A stretch of 47,493 nucleotides of DNA, taken from assembly GCA_903922825.1 (NCBI GenBank), contig CAIXVE010000091.1:1-47493 (forward strand), read 5' to 3'. Positions 9,038-17,724 of the stretch are shown here, piece after piece (the first letter of the stretch is position 1; every line of letters begins with the position of its first letter). The translations under genes were made by a program, and so were the position numbers. The notes beneath the pieces were generated by a model, which was given only the letters and a program-made list of their open reading frames with translations, did no database searches and was not told the origin of the DNA. This DNA comes from an uncultured Micrococcales bacterium. Lineage in GTDB: Bacteria > Actinomycetota > Actinomycetes > Actinomycetales > Microbacteriaceae.

Positions 9038-12000
9038 CTAGTTAGTAATAGTCAGGTTTGTAGCTGAGCTAACAGTTCCACCAGCTGTTGTCACGTTGAT
9101 CTTGCCGGTTGTTGCACCTGCAGGAATCACGAACTTCAGTAGTGTTGCTGTCGCACCAGCGCTGACAGTTACAGAGGTTGAACCGATAGTAACGGTTGCA
9201 CCAAGTAAGTTAGTTCCCTTTACAGAAACCACTACGCCACTCTTACCAGAAGCTGGTGTGAATGAAGTGATGGTTGGTGATGGAGGCAACACGGTGAATG
9301 AAGCTGTGTAAACAGTTCCGCCACCAGTAACTATCTTGATAGCACCTGTTGTTGCTCCAGTAGGAACAACTACAGTCAAGGTGCTTCCGGTGTTAATGAC
9401 AGGTTTAGCTGTCTTGTTACCACCGAAGACAACGCTGGTTGCCTTCAAGTTGGAACCGGTGATAGTAACGGTCTGACCAACCTTGCCACTAGCGGTAGCA
9501 GTAGCCACAACAGGAGCCTGGTAAATTACCTTGCTGCTTGTTACAGTTCCACCAGCGTTAGTTGCGCTAACAGTTGAACCAGATACAACACCAGCTGGAA
9601 CAGTTACAATCACGCTGTTAGCAGTAAGGATGGTGAATGAAGCATTCACACTGCCGATAGTGATCGCACTTGCTGAAGCGATGTTAGTTCCGTTTAGGGT
9701 GAAGGTTGAACCAACTTCCTTTACCAATGAAGCTGGCAAGGTGATTGCCGGCTTTGTGGTGGTGGTAGCACTCGAACTGAACGTTGCCGCTGCAGTTGCA
9801 GTTCCACCTGAAGTGGTGACCTTGAAGACACCCTTTTGAGCATTTGCAGGAGAAGCGATAGTCGCTCTAGTTCCATCAGCATTTACTGAAAGAACTGTCA
9901 CGCTCTGGCTTACTGCCTGTGCTGTCTTTGTCGCTGCGGTGTATAGAACAACGCTGGTACCTAGAGCATCATTCAAGTTGGTTCCGACGATGTCAATTGC
10001 TTGACCCTTCTTACCGCTTGTAGCTGATACCGAGGTGATGGTAGGAGCTGAACTCTTAGGCTGGGTTACAACAATGTTGATCCAGTCCTGGTGAGTCAGA
10101 GCGTTACCTTCAACGTTGGTCTTGATCTGCATGAACAATGGGTTCAACTGGTCAGGGTTGGCTTTAGGGCTTCCTGGGTTTTGAGTTGCGTCCATTGGGT
10201 CATCCAGTGCGACAAGAGTCAATGTTACATAACCGTTTGAAACAGTTGCTGTAGTTGACGCCTGGTCTAGTTGACCGTTTGCACCCCACTTGGTTAGACC
10301 TGAAACGCTAACACCATTTACTGTGAACTTAGCGTTTGAGCCTGACCATGCGGAACCTAGAGCTAGGTCAACAACGGTTCCGTTTGGCGCAGCTGCGCCA
10401 GTCTTGGCGTTAGTTACGCTGTAACGAAGTGTTGTTGTAGTACCAGCTTTTACGTAGTGAGCAAAATAACCGGTGTATACATCGAACCAGTTGCCCAAGC
10501 CACCGTCACCCCATACGTGAGTACCGTCGAATGAGTTTCCTGCATTCCAGTCGGCTAGACGTACGTTGTAGACAGTAGGAGCTGGAGCTCCCTGAGGCTG
10601 GTAGTAAACAAGGTCAAGAATGTCTAGGACATCCTGGTTACCCTTTTCACCAACAAGTGCCAACTGAGCGAACAAGTGCTTTCCACCCTGTGGGTGCAAT
10701 ACGTTGTTTGCTTGGTATGGGTCAGCTTGTGCAGAGAAGTTGTTGTTCACAACATCGAATGAAACAACACCGTTTGAATCTGTTGTTAGATCGATTGATG
10801 TCTGGTCACCAGCACCTGGGAAGTTACTTCCGTTGACAGTTACGTTTGCAGAAGAACCAGAGTATGTCTTACCTAGCAATAGGTGAACTGTCTTGTTGGC
10901 GTAAGGTGCGCCATCAGCAGTCACTGTGTATGAAAGGTGAGTTGTAGTTCCAACTGTTACACCACGCTCGAAGTAACGAAGACCGGCGCCGTAGTACTGT
11001 GCCCAACCATCGGTGCTTCCAACAGCTGCGTTAGTTTCATCGATACCTGTAACGCGTGAAACCACGGTAGGTGTCGGAGCAACAGTAGCTGGTGCGTAGT
11101 AGACCATATCAACAACGTCAATTGTGTCTTGAGCCTGGCTAGTTACCCATGCGGCGATCTGAGTACGAAGGTCTTTACCTGTAGGCAAGACGTTCAAAAC
11201 AGAACCTGGGTTGTTAGCAGCATCAGCAGCAATGTCACTGTTAACTAGATCGAATGAAACTAGACCCTGTGAGTTTGTGACACCGGTAACAGTAACTTCG
11301 TTACCTGTTGAAGCAACTCCACCGACGTTCACCTTTGCAGATGAGCCAGAGTATGCCTTGCCCATTACAAAAGTAACTTGGACGTTAGCTAGCGGGCTGC
11401 CGTCTGCAGAGTTGTTAACAACGTAGGTTAGGTGCTGAGTTGAACCAACTGGAACCTGCTTGGTTAGAGCGCGAACTCCACCGCGGTACCAGTCGTGAGC
11501 AACAGACCAGTCCTGCTCTGCACCAGTGTTCTCCACTGAGTTAGTAGCGTCAATTCCAGCTAGACGTACAGTTGCGTTTCCAGAGAAAGCAGTTGGTGAT
11601 CCACCGCCTGAATTTCCACCAGATCCACCAGCTGCTAGAGCAGCACCAGTTGCACCGTTGAACGCGATGTCATCGATGTACCAAACAGAAGGTGTCTTGT
11701 CAGCACAACCAGCAGTTGCTGGGTTGAAATCCGGGAAGATGCTTGCTTTGTTGAAGTCAACAGCTGTGTCATATCCACTCAAGTCGAAACTTAGTGTCTG
11801 CCAACCAGCGGTGGTGGTTAATGTCTTTTGAACATTTGCCCCTCCGGTTACGCTACTCTCAAGTTTCAAAGTAATTGAACCACCAGCAATAGGGGAATAC
11901 ACATTTGCTGTGACTGTTGTTTTTCCTGCTGAAACCAATGATTCTTTTAGCCCTCTAGTTAGGAAGGTAGCACCAGACCAGCATGCTCCAGCGCTAGAAA

Positions 12001-12754
12001 GCTTTAGAGCGGAAGTCGAGTCTGCTGATCCTCCAGCAGGTGCGTCATTTACTTTTGAAGAAATTGTTCCACCAAAATCAGCGGCACCGCCAGCCAAATA
12101 ACCTGAAGTGTCATTTGATTCGAAGTTAACTAAAACTGTTGGAGTAGTTCTAGGAGTAACAACGTCAGCCTTGGTTGCACCAGGGAATGAAATGTTATCG
12201 AAGTACCAAACGGTTTCAGTTTTATCAGCGGACCAAGCACAACCTGCGCCACCGATGTTTGGCATAAGTGAGGCTTTGAAATATTTTTGTGCATCATTGA
12301 ATGAGTCGCTGAAGTCAAAGGTCAGAGTCTGCCAACCAGCGCCATTCACATGAAGGGTCTTCTCTGCAACAGCAGTTCCCTCTAGCTTCAAGTCAACACA
12401 TCTATCTGTTGAATCTGGTGAGTAAACAGATAGGGTCGCAGTCTTATCTGCGGATGAAATCAAGCTTGATCCAGAATCTAAAGTTAGGAAAGTTGTTCCG
12501 GACCAAAGCGCGCCTTGATTGTCTTGCGCCATAGCTACGCCAGAAGTGAATCCGGCTCCAGCTGGGGCCGAAGAGGTTGTAGTGGTCACAGCGCCGTCGT
12601 AATCAACGAAGCTATAGCCTGATGTGTCATTGCTCTCAAATGTTACGTTTACCGGAGCCGATGATGCATGAGCTGCCGGTAGAGCAACGAATGAGGAACC
12701 GATAACCAAGAGTGATGTCGCGATAGACATCAATCTAGAATTTTTGAGGTTCAT
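9038..12754 (-). CDS. Giant secreted multidomain protein: CBM-like, shared beta-modules and IPT/TIG repeats
   Basis: 1238 residues. A signal peptide (about 1-30, ending AAHASS) is followed by two CBM-like jelly-roll repeats (about 34-200 and 205-370), each opening VNFESNDTSGY and ending near WYFDNISFPGA or WYIDDIAFNGA. After a Gly/Ser linker come three copies of a beta-rich module (about 393-555, 563-720, 728-900) marked by SGSSAKV or SGSNAKF and, in two copies, DTIDVVDMVYY-like ends. Four IPT/TIG Ig-like domains (about 905-1238) form the C-terminus. No catalytic residues, LPXTG motif or membrane anchor are visible. I infer a surface-layer or secreted polysaccharide-binding protein. Its modules are related to those of the two GH16 enzymes. 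An AAAGG site precedes the ATG. Three cre/LacI-like operators lie upstream. Confidence 0.85.
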   Translation of the reverse strand: MNLKNSRLMSIATSLLVIGSSFVALPAAHASSAPVNVTFESNDTSGYSFVDYDGAVTTTTSSAPAGAGFTSGVAMAQDNQGALWSGTTFLTLDSGSSLISSADKTATLSVYSPDSTDRCVDLKLEGTAVAEKTLHVNGAGWQTLTFDFSDSFNDAQKYFKASLMPNIGGAGCAWSADKTETVWYFDNISFPGATKADVVTPRTTPTVLVNFESNDTSGYLAGGAADFGGTISSKVNDAPAGGSADSTSALKLSSAGACWSGATFLTRGLKESLVSAGKTTVTANVYSPIAGGSITLKLESSVTGGANVQKTLTTTAGWQTLSFDLSGYDTAVDFNKASIFPDFNPATAGCADKTPSVWYIDDIAFNGATGAALAAGGSGGNSGGGSPTAFSGNATVRLAGIDATNSVENTGAEQDWSVAHDWYRGGVRALTKQVPVGSTQHLTYVVNNSADGSPLANVQVTFVMGKAYSGSSAKVNVGGVASTGNEVTVTGVTNSQGLVSFDLVNSDIAADAANNPGSVLNVLPTGKDLRTQIAAWVTSQAQDTIDVVDMVYYAPATVAPTPTVVSRVTGIDETNAAVGSTDGWAQYYGAGLRYFERGVTVGTTTHLSYTVTADGAPYANKTVHLLLGKTYSGSSANVTVNGSNFPGAGDQTSIDLTTDSNGVVSFDVVNNNFSAQADPYQANNVLHPQGGKHLFAQLALVGEKGNQDVLDILDLVYYQPQGAPAPTVYNVRLADWNAGNSFDGTHVWGDGGLGNWFDVYTGYFAHYVKAGTTTTLRYSVTNAKTGAAAPNGTVVDLALGSAWSGSNAKFTVNGVSVSGLTKWGANGQLDQASTTATVSNGYVTLTLVALDDPMDATQNPGSPKANPDQLNPLFMQIKTNVEGNALTHQDWINIVVTQPKSSAPTITSVSATSGKKGQAIDIVGTNLNDALGTSVVLYTAATKTAQAVSQSVTVLSVNADGTRATIASPANAQKGVFKVTTSGGTATAAATFSSSATTTTKPAITLPASLVKEVGSTFTLNGTNIASASAITIGSVNASFTILTANSVIVTVPAGVVSGSTVSATNAGGTVTSSKVIYQAPVVATATASGKVGQTVTITGSNLKATSVVFGGNKTAKPVINTGSTLTVVVPTGATTGAIKIVTGGGTVYTASFTVLPPSPTITSFTPASGKSGVVVSVKGTNLLGATVTIGSTSVTVSAGATATLLKFVIPAGATTGKINVTTAGGTVSSATNLTITN

Positions 12755-12850
12755 CCCTGTACCTTTCAGTATTTATGAGACGCTACCTAGGTAGGATCCG
12801 TAGGTAACGGTAAAGCACGCCATATGTATGGCTTGCTTAGACTTTATGCC

Positions 12851-12864
12851 TGAAATCGCTTTCA
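12851..12864. promoter_or_regulatory. LacI/CcpA-type operator-like palindrome, copy 1 upstream of giant gene
   Basis: TGAAATCGCTTTCA matches all 14 positions of TGWAANCGNTNWCA. It lies about 97 bp upstream of the giant gene start, in the 188-bp space that separates it from the next minus-strand gene. No gene lies in this space. The other content I can see is two further operator-like sites. Confidence 0.6.
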
Positions 12865-12878
12865 AGAAACCGCTTTCA
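12865..12878. promoter_or_regulatory. LacI/CcpA-type operator-like palindrome, copy 2
   Basis: AGAAACCGCTTTCA matches 13 of 14 positions of the same consensus and abuts copy 1 with no spacer, so both could be occupied on the same or adjacent DNA faces. Confidence 0.5.
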
Positions 12879-12900
12879 CTGAGTCTTTACTAATTCGTTA

Positions 12901-12914
12901 TGTAAGCGTTTTCC
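12901..12914. promoter_or_regulatory. LacI/CcpA-type operator-like palindrome, copy 3
   Basis: TGTAAGCGTTTTCC matches 13 of 14 positions of the consensus. It lies 22 bp beyond copy 2, further upstream relative to the giant gene. Confidence 0.5.
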
Positions 12915-12942
12915 GCTAATTTATGCGGGTTTCAGGTTCAAA

Positions 12943-14370
12943 TTACCTAGAAAACAGGGCAAAAAAGCCCCTTATTGTGGCTGCCCGCCATACGCTCTTA
13001 GGGCTATAAACAAGCCTCCAAAGGCCGCCATGGACCGCTAGATTCAAGTAACTGGCCATGGGTTTGGTTCTTGTGGGGTTGTTTAGCTGGCTCAGAAGCA
13101 AAGCAGCGCTTAAATCAACTGCTTTCTTGGTTTCAAAGGGTTTAAGGCCAAAAGCCGGCGCTCCTTTATATGTTGCCTTCAGTATCTTCTTACTCAGTAC
13201 CGAGTAGGTCTTAGCAGGGGGTGAAACCAGGTAGGCGACTCCCCTGTCAGCATAGATCTGCTCGTATGCCATCCAACGCTGAACCCTTTTAGCCAAGGCA
13301 TATGAAGGTCCTTGCATCGATGAGGTTGAATCTATGACAACTAAACTCTCCCCTTTATCATCTTGAAACACCTCTGGGTTATTTGCTCTCAAGCCAAAGA
13401 AAAGGTCCCTGAGTTTAGTCAAGAACGTGCGTTTGAAATATCTTGCCTTTATATCTGCCAAAACCTCTAAGGAAACACCATACGAATCAGTTGGTGTGGC
13501 CAACCAAGTTAGGAAAACCCTGCTTTTAGGCAGGTTCACAGTTAATACCCTTGCTAAGCAATGTTGAACCGCTTGAACCTCAATATGTTTCACACCTGGG
13601 GCATATGCATAACTACCAAGAACCAGTCTTCTAGTTTCTGTCCTAGCCAGAGACGAAAGCCAGCCAGCTATCGCAAGATAATCTTCAACCAAATCTAAAC
13701 CTGCTACTTCAGCGAGTTCGGAATCAGTAAGCTCTTGAATATTTTTTGTAGTTCTCGATTTCAGAACTGGAACATAGAGAGTTCCGGAGGAAGATCTTGC
13801 TCTTTGAATAAGCTCCAACCAAAGTTCTTTACGATTCCTCGCAACAATTGCGGTTGCCCCACCCCAATCGAGCCAAGTTCTAGCTGGTGAATATTCAGCA
13901 CCACCGGCAAGAGCGATTAGCAAATCGTTCTTGATATTTTCATTAGACAGATCCTCTAATACTGATAACACTTCTGGTTCGGCTAGATGCTGCTGAACTT
14001 CCCGAGCGGTATCAGGAACAATAAATGTGGTAACCCCTGTTCCACGGACCACAACTGTTGAAACTAAATCTTTGTTTAAGCGCCAGGCATCTTTTATTTC
14101 TTCAATCAGCAACGCATTGTTTGAGCTCATAACAGATTTCTCAAACATAGCCAAACCGGCGCTAGCGACAGATAGAGCAGCCTGGTCATTGGCTAATTCA
14201 GCTTTAGCTGTTTCACGAAATGCAATTAGATAATCATCACGCCAAGACTTTAAGCTCTCAACTTTGCTTTTAGCTCGGTTATTGGCTTTAAGTGACTCTA
14301 GGATTACCTGCCTGCCTAAAGCAGTGCTACCTATTTGATTGCCTTTGTCATCGACGAACTTAAAGATCAT
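12943..14370 (-). CDS. Uncharacterised conserved protein, possibly Rossmann-like
   Basis: I do not recognise a named family. I prefer the ATG at 14370 (475 residues) over the GTG at 14391, because it overlaps the DUF998 stop codon as ATGA, as is usual for coupled genes. No signal peptide or clear membrane helix is visible. A central stretch (about 150-200 of the shorter form) reads IALAGGAEYSPARTWLDWGG followed by a beta-strand and helix. That looks like a degenerate nucleotide-binding or Rossmann-type segment, but no GxGxxG motif is seen. The C-terminal part has a long conserved-looking block, PAFGLKPFETKKA. It is the last gene of the dacB-gabD-exchanger-DUF998 run. Function unknown; the enzyme-like fold is only a guess. 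Confidence 0.7.
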   Translation of the reverse strand: MIFKFVDDKGNQIGSTALGRQVILESLKANNRAKSKVESLKSWRDDYLIAFRETAKAELANDQAALSVASAGLAMFEKSVMSSNNALLIEEIKDAWRLNKDLVSTVVVRGTGVTTFIVPDTAREVQQHLAEPEVLSVLEDLSNENIKNDLLIALAGGAEYSPARTWLDWGGATAIVARNRKELWLELIQRARSSSGTLYVPVLKSRTTKNIQELTDSELAEVAGLDLVEDYLAIAGWLSSLARTETRRLVLGSYAYAPGVKHIEVQAVQHCLARVLTVNLPKSRVFLTWLATPTDSYGVSLEVLADIKARYFKRTFLTKLRDLFFGLRANNPEVFQDDKGESLVVIDSTSSMQGPSYALAKRVQRWMAYEQIYADRGVAYLVSPPAKTYSVLSKKILKATYKGAPAFGLKPFETKKAVDLSAALLLSQLNNPTRTKPMASYLNLAVHGGLWRLVYSPKSVWRAATIRGFFALFSR

Positions 14371-14975
14371 TTGTTCTTCTTTCGTTGCCACAACCAGCTA
14401 TGCCAGAGAACAACCATTGGAACAATGCCTTCAACGGCAATTCCAATCCGCTCGCCAAGACCAGTAATTGAGTTGTTGTGAGAACCCCAAAGACTTATAA
14501 ACCAGATGCAGGTTGCAAGCAAGATCAAAGTCTCGATTATGGCAGCTTTTGGCCGAAGTAGGGGTGGAACATTCGTTCCTTTTCGCATAGACAGCGCTGG
14601 CCAGATGGCAAGCAGAGCAAATGAAGCAATGGCAAAAATTCTATGTGGGATGGAGTGACCAGTCTGGCTAGGTGTAGTGAAGACGGTTAGTCCAACTGTT
14701 GTGAAAGCTGATAAAAGTATGGCGATGCGCCCTGGCGTAGCCAACGCCTTTGAAAAGTGGCTTACCACAACATCACATAAGGCACCGAAAAGAAAAACAG
14801 CCGAAATAAAAAGTTGAACAGGTGAATCATTGGCCGCAAGATCACTGATGGTGTGGACCATGCCGTCATACCCGGGCCAGAGTAGTGCACCGATTGTGTA
14901 ACCGAGGAAGGTAACTAACGGACCTAAAGTTATTGCCCAGAGAGCAGGCGCTTCAATCTTCCCTACCGGCTTCAA
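14367..14975 (-). CDS. DUF998 family membrane protein
   Basis: 202 residues, with about six hydrophobic segments and the DUF998 pattern: an early GYTIGALLWPGYDGMVHTIS segment, a middle THSIPHR-like loop (GHSIPHRIFA) and a C-terminal W-rich helix. The start is TTG at 14975, supported by AAAGGGG a few bases upstream and by a gap of only 1 bp from the exchanger stop. The family is of unknown function. It is translationally coupled to the downstream uncharacterised gene through an ATGA overlap, so the two products probably act together. Confidence 0.85.
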   Translation of the reverse strand: MKPVGKIEAPALWAITLGPLVTFLGYTIGALLWPGYDGMVHTISDLAANDSPVQLFISAVFLFGALCDVVVSHFSKALATPGRIAILLSAFTTVGLTVFTTPSQTGHSIPHRIFAIASFALLAIWPALSMRKGTNVPPLLRPKAAIIETLILLATCIWFISLWGSHNNSITGLGERIGIAVEGIVPMVVLWHSWLWQRKKNK

Positions 14976-14976
14976 G

Positions 14977-16230
14977 TTACCCCTTTGGCTTGGCGAAAGG
15001 AGCTTTAAGTGTTGGGATTATTTTGGCTCTGTTGATATAGAAATACACCAAAGCAATAACTAGGTGAACCGCACCAAGGACGTTTCTAAAAGCCTCATCT
15101 GGAACGATGCTCACAAGGAATAAACCGAGCATCAACAATGATGATCCCATACTCCAACGAAGTGTCAACAAAATTGCAACACCGAGAAGAGTCTGCGCAG
15201 TGGTTAGCCAAAGCTCTTCAGCGCTTCGACCAGTGACCGGTAGTGCTGCATTGGCCCCACCACCAATTACATATGCGATTGGCATAGAACCTGCCAAAAG
15301 TGTCCATTGGTTTAGTTTGCTAGAAATCAGAATTGCAAGGGCCGCAGCTTCTTTACCTCTTGCTGCAAAGAGGAATGCCAGAGTGAACTCGGGTGCTTCA
15401 GAGGCAATCGGAGCCAACCACTGGACCAGGATGTATTCATCGATGTGAAGCGATTTACCAGCTTCAATCAGGCTGTCACCAAAAGGATGAGCACACATGA
15501 AAATAACACTTGCTGCAACTGCTAAAAATGTGATGATGAAGATTCTTCTAGCAATCTTTGGAAGCGCACCAACATATGCAGCAGTACCTTCAAGTTCTGG
15601 TTCTTCTCTAGACGAACCTGAAACTCGCCAAAGATAAATAACGTAAATCACTACTAGCAAAATTCCGATAAGCAGATGCATGGATGCGGCTACCGGAACA
15701 ATTAGCATCACGATTGAACCAAAAATTAGAAAACCAAGATCGGCTCTTGAGTCTTCTTCAAGCTCAATTCCAAATTTCTTTTTGCCGCCCTCTTTTCGAG
15801 CTTTCACTGCACGAACTGAAGCATAGGCAATCAGGGCAACAACCGGCCAACCGAAACCTTGAACAATACGGTTAGCGCCGGTTAGGTTAGCTGTTGCATA
15901 AGGGATCATGTTCGGGTCTTTACCCGCTGCCCAACTGAAATAAATAGAAACAACATACTCAGGAAGAATGGCAACTAAAGCCAAAATGCTAACTGCCAGA
16001 CCACCGGAGAGATCTACTTCAGCGGCTTCACCAATCCAGCCAAGGATGAAAGCGGCTGCAACGATAGCAAGACCATAAGCCAAAAGCCCAAACATCGGGT
16101 CGGCATGCAAGCCTGCATTCACTCTCAAATACACTGCAGGAACACAGGCTGCCAGAGCAATCAAGAACGGTAGGACAAGCTTTAGCCAGTAGCCAGCACC
16201 GGTGTTGAACTTAACTGCGTCTTGGGTCAA
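14977..16230 (-). CDS. Sodium/calcium exchanger (CaCA) family membrane protein
   Basis: 417 residues with about eleven hydrophobic segments in two halves. Each half carries an alpha-repeat-like motif. The first is AILPEYVVSIYFSW followed by TANLTGANRIVQ; the second is ASEAPEFTLAFLF followed by ISSKLNQWTLLAGS. The acidic residue in each PE pair is the usual cation ligand in CaCA exchangers. The protein probably exports Ca2+ or a similar cation in exchange for Na+ or H+ at the cytoplasmic membrane; ion choice cannot be read from sequence. It is 13 bp downstream of the aldehyde dehydrogenase gene in the same operon. Confidence 0.85.
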   Translation of the reverse strand: MTQDAVKFNTGAGYWLKLVLPFLIALAACVPAVYLRVNAGLHADPMFGLLAYGLAIVAAAFILGWIGEAAEVDLSGGLAVSILALVAILPEYVVSIYFSWAAGKDPNMIPYATANLTGANRIVQGFGWPVVALIAYASVRAVKARKEGGKKKFGIELEEDSRADLGFLIFGSIVMLIVPVAASMHLLIGILLVVIYVIYLWRVSGSSREEPELEGTAAYVGALPKIARRIFIITFLAVAASVIFMCAHPFGDSLIEAGKSLHIDEYILVQWLAPIASEAPEFTLAFLFAARGKEAAALAILISSKLNQWTLLAGSMPIAYVIGGGANAALPVTGRSAEELWLTTAQTLLGVAILLTLRWSMGSSLLMLGLFLVSIVPDEAFRNVLGAVHLVIALVYFYINRAKIIPTLKAPFAKPKG

Positions 16231-16243
16231 CTTCTTTTCCTAA

Positions 16244-17713
16244 CTAAATGCTTGGATCTGGAATCATTACGTATTTGGTTTCAAGATATTCATGAATACC
16301 TTCAAGGCCACCCTCGCGACCTAAACCTGATTGTTTCACACCACCGAAAGGAGCTGCAGCATTAGAAACCAGACCGGTGTTCAAACCTGTCATACCGGTG
16401 TCCAGTCTCTCAATAAGTCGAAGACCGCGCTTGAAATCCTGTGTATAGGCATAAGAAACCAACCCATACTCGGTGTCATTTGCCAGAGCGATTGCTTCAT
16501 CTTCAGTCTTGAATCGAACAATTGGAGCCACTGGGCCAAAGATTTCTTCTTTCAAAATAGTTGAACCTGGCTTCACATCACTTAGCACTGTTGGTTGGAA
16601 GAAGTAACCTTCACCATCAACCGCAGAACCACCGGTGACAATCTTTCCACCTTCGTTAGTAGTTGAATCAACCAAACGCTTTAGGTTGGCTCTTGCCTTC
16701 TCGTTGATGACTGGACCAATCTTCGTTTCCGGATCAACACCGCGTCCTAGAGGCATAGCTTCCATTTGAGCGGCTAGCTTCTGAGCGAATTCATCAGCCA
16801 AAGACTCATGAACAATAAATCTGTTAGCAGCGGTGCAAGCCTGACCAATGTTGCGAAGCTTGGCTAGCATCGCACCGGTAACAGCAGCATCGATATCTGC
16901 ATCTTCAAAGACTAGGAACGGTGCGTTGCCACCTAACTCCATAGATGTTCTTAGAACTTGTTTAGCTGACTGCTCAAGTAATCTCACACCAACAGCAGTT
17001 GAACCAGTGAAGGTAATCTTTCTCAATCTTGGATCAGCAATAATCGGTGCACTTGTTTGCGCCGAAGTGCTTGTCGTAATTACGTTCACAACACCTTTAG
17101 GTAATCCCGCTTCTTCAAGGGTTGCAACCAACAAAAGCGTAGTTAGCGGAGTTAGCTCAGCGGGTTTAACCACCATGGTGCAACCTGCAGCAATCGCAGG
17201 TCCAATCTTTCTTGTTGCCATTGCTAGAGGGAAATTCCAAGGAGTAATAGCAAAAGCAGGACCTACTGGTCTCTGGGTTACCAACATTCTTCCCGTACCC
17301 TCAGGTGAATAACCATATCTTCCAGAGATGCGCACAGCTTCTTCAGAGAACCAGCGAAGGAATTCATTACCGTAGGTAACCTCGCCTCTAGCTTCAGCAA
17401 TTGGCTTACCCATCTCCAAAGAAATTAGCATTGCGAACTCTTCAGTTCTTGCTTTAACTAATTCAAAAGTTCTACGGAGAATCTCTGCTCGTTCTCGCGG
17501 AGCAGTCTTAGCCCAAGACTCTTGAGCATCAGAAGCTGCGGTTAGAGCCAGCAAGCCATCGACTTCATTAGCGTTAGCGATAACCGCTAAAACCTTACCG
17601 GTAGCTGGATCTTCAACCTCAATAGTTCCTTGTCCATGACCATCAACCCATGCACCATTGATATAAAGCTTGGTTGGAACCTTAGCTAAAAGGTCTTGCT
17701 CGGTTAGCGACAT
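16244..17713 (-). CDS. gabD: NAD(P)-dependent succinate-semialdehyde dehydrogenase
   Basis: 489 residues, full length for the aldehyde dehydrogenase superfamily. It shows the substrate-channel and cofactor motif ITPWNFPLAM, the general-base motif MELGGNAPF, the catalytic cysteine in GQACTAANRF and the C-terminal FGGVKQSGLGREGG typical of succinate-semialdehyde dehydrogenases. It would oxidise succinate semialdehyde to succinate, feeding GABA or polyamine breakdown into the TCA cycle. Specificity is inferred from motif similarity, so a broader aldehyde range is possible. AGGGAAGG precedes the ATG. No transaminase gene is nearby. Confidence 0.87.
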   Translation of the reverse strand: MSLTEQDLLAKVPTKLYINGAWVDGHGQGTIEVEDPATGKVLAVIANANEVDGLLALTAASDAQESWAKTAPRERAEILRRTFELVKARTEEFAMLISLEMGKPIAEARGEVTYGNEFLRWFSEEAVRISGRYGYSPEGTGRMLVTQRPVGPAFAITPWNFPLAMATRKIGPAIAAGCTMVVKPAELTPLTTLLLVATLEEAGLPKGVVNVITTSTSAQTSAPIIADPRLRKITFTGSTAVGVRLLEQSAKQVLRTSMELGGNAPFLVFEDADIDAAVTGAMLAKLRNIGQACTAANRFIVHESLADEFAQKLAAQMEAMPLGRGVDPETKIGPVINEKARANLKRLVDSTTNEGGKIVTGGSAVDGEGYFFQPTVLSDVKPGSTILKEEIFGPVAPIVRFKTEDEAIALANDTEYGLVSYAYTQDFKRGLRLIERLDTGMTGLNTGLVSNAAAPFGGVKQSGLGREGGLEGIHEYLETKYVMIPDPSI

Positions 17714-17724
17714 TGCTACCTTCC

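Noticed and set aside
9096-12353. Series of plus-strand ORFs of 60-102 residues opposite the giant gene
   Set aside because: They are Val/Pro/Ala-rich shadows of Thr/Gly/Val-rich repeats on the coding strand.
9038-12754. DNA-level tandem repeats in the giant gene
   Set aside because: The repeats are at protein level (domains of 75-170 residues with diverged codons); no long identical DNA repeat is apparent.
16848-17312. 154-residue plus-strand ORF opposite gabD
   Set aside because: Shadow of a gene with all aldehyde dehydrogenase motifs intact.
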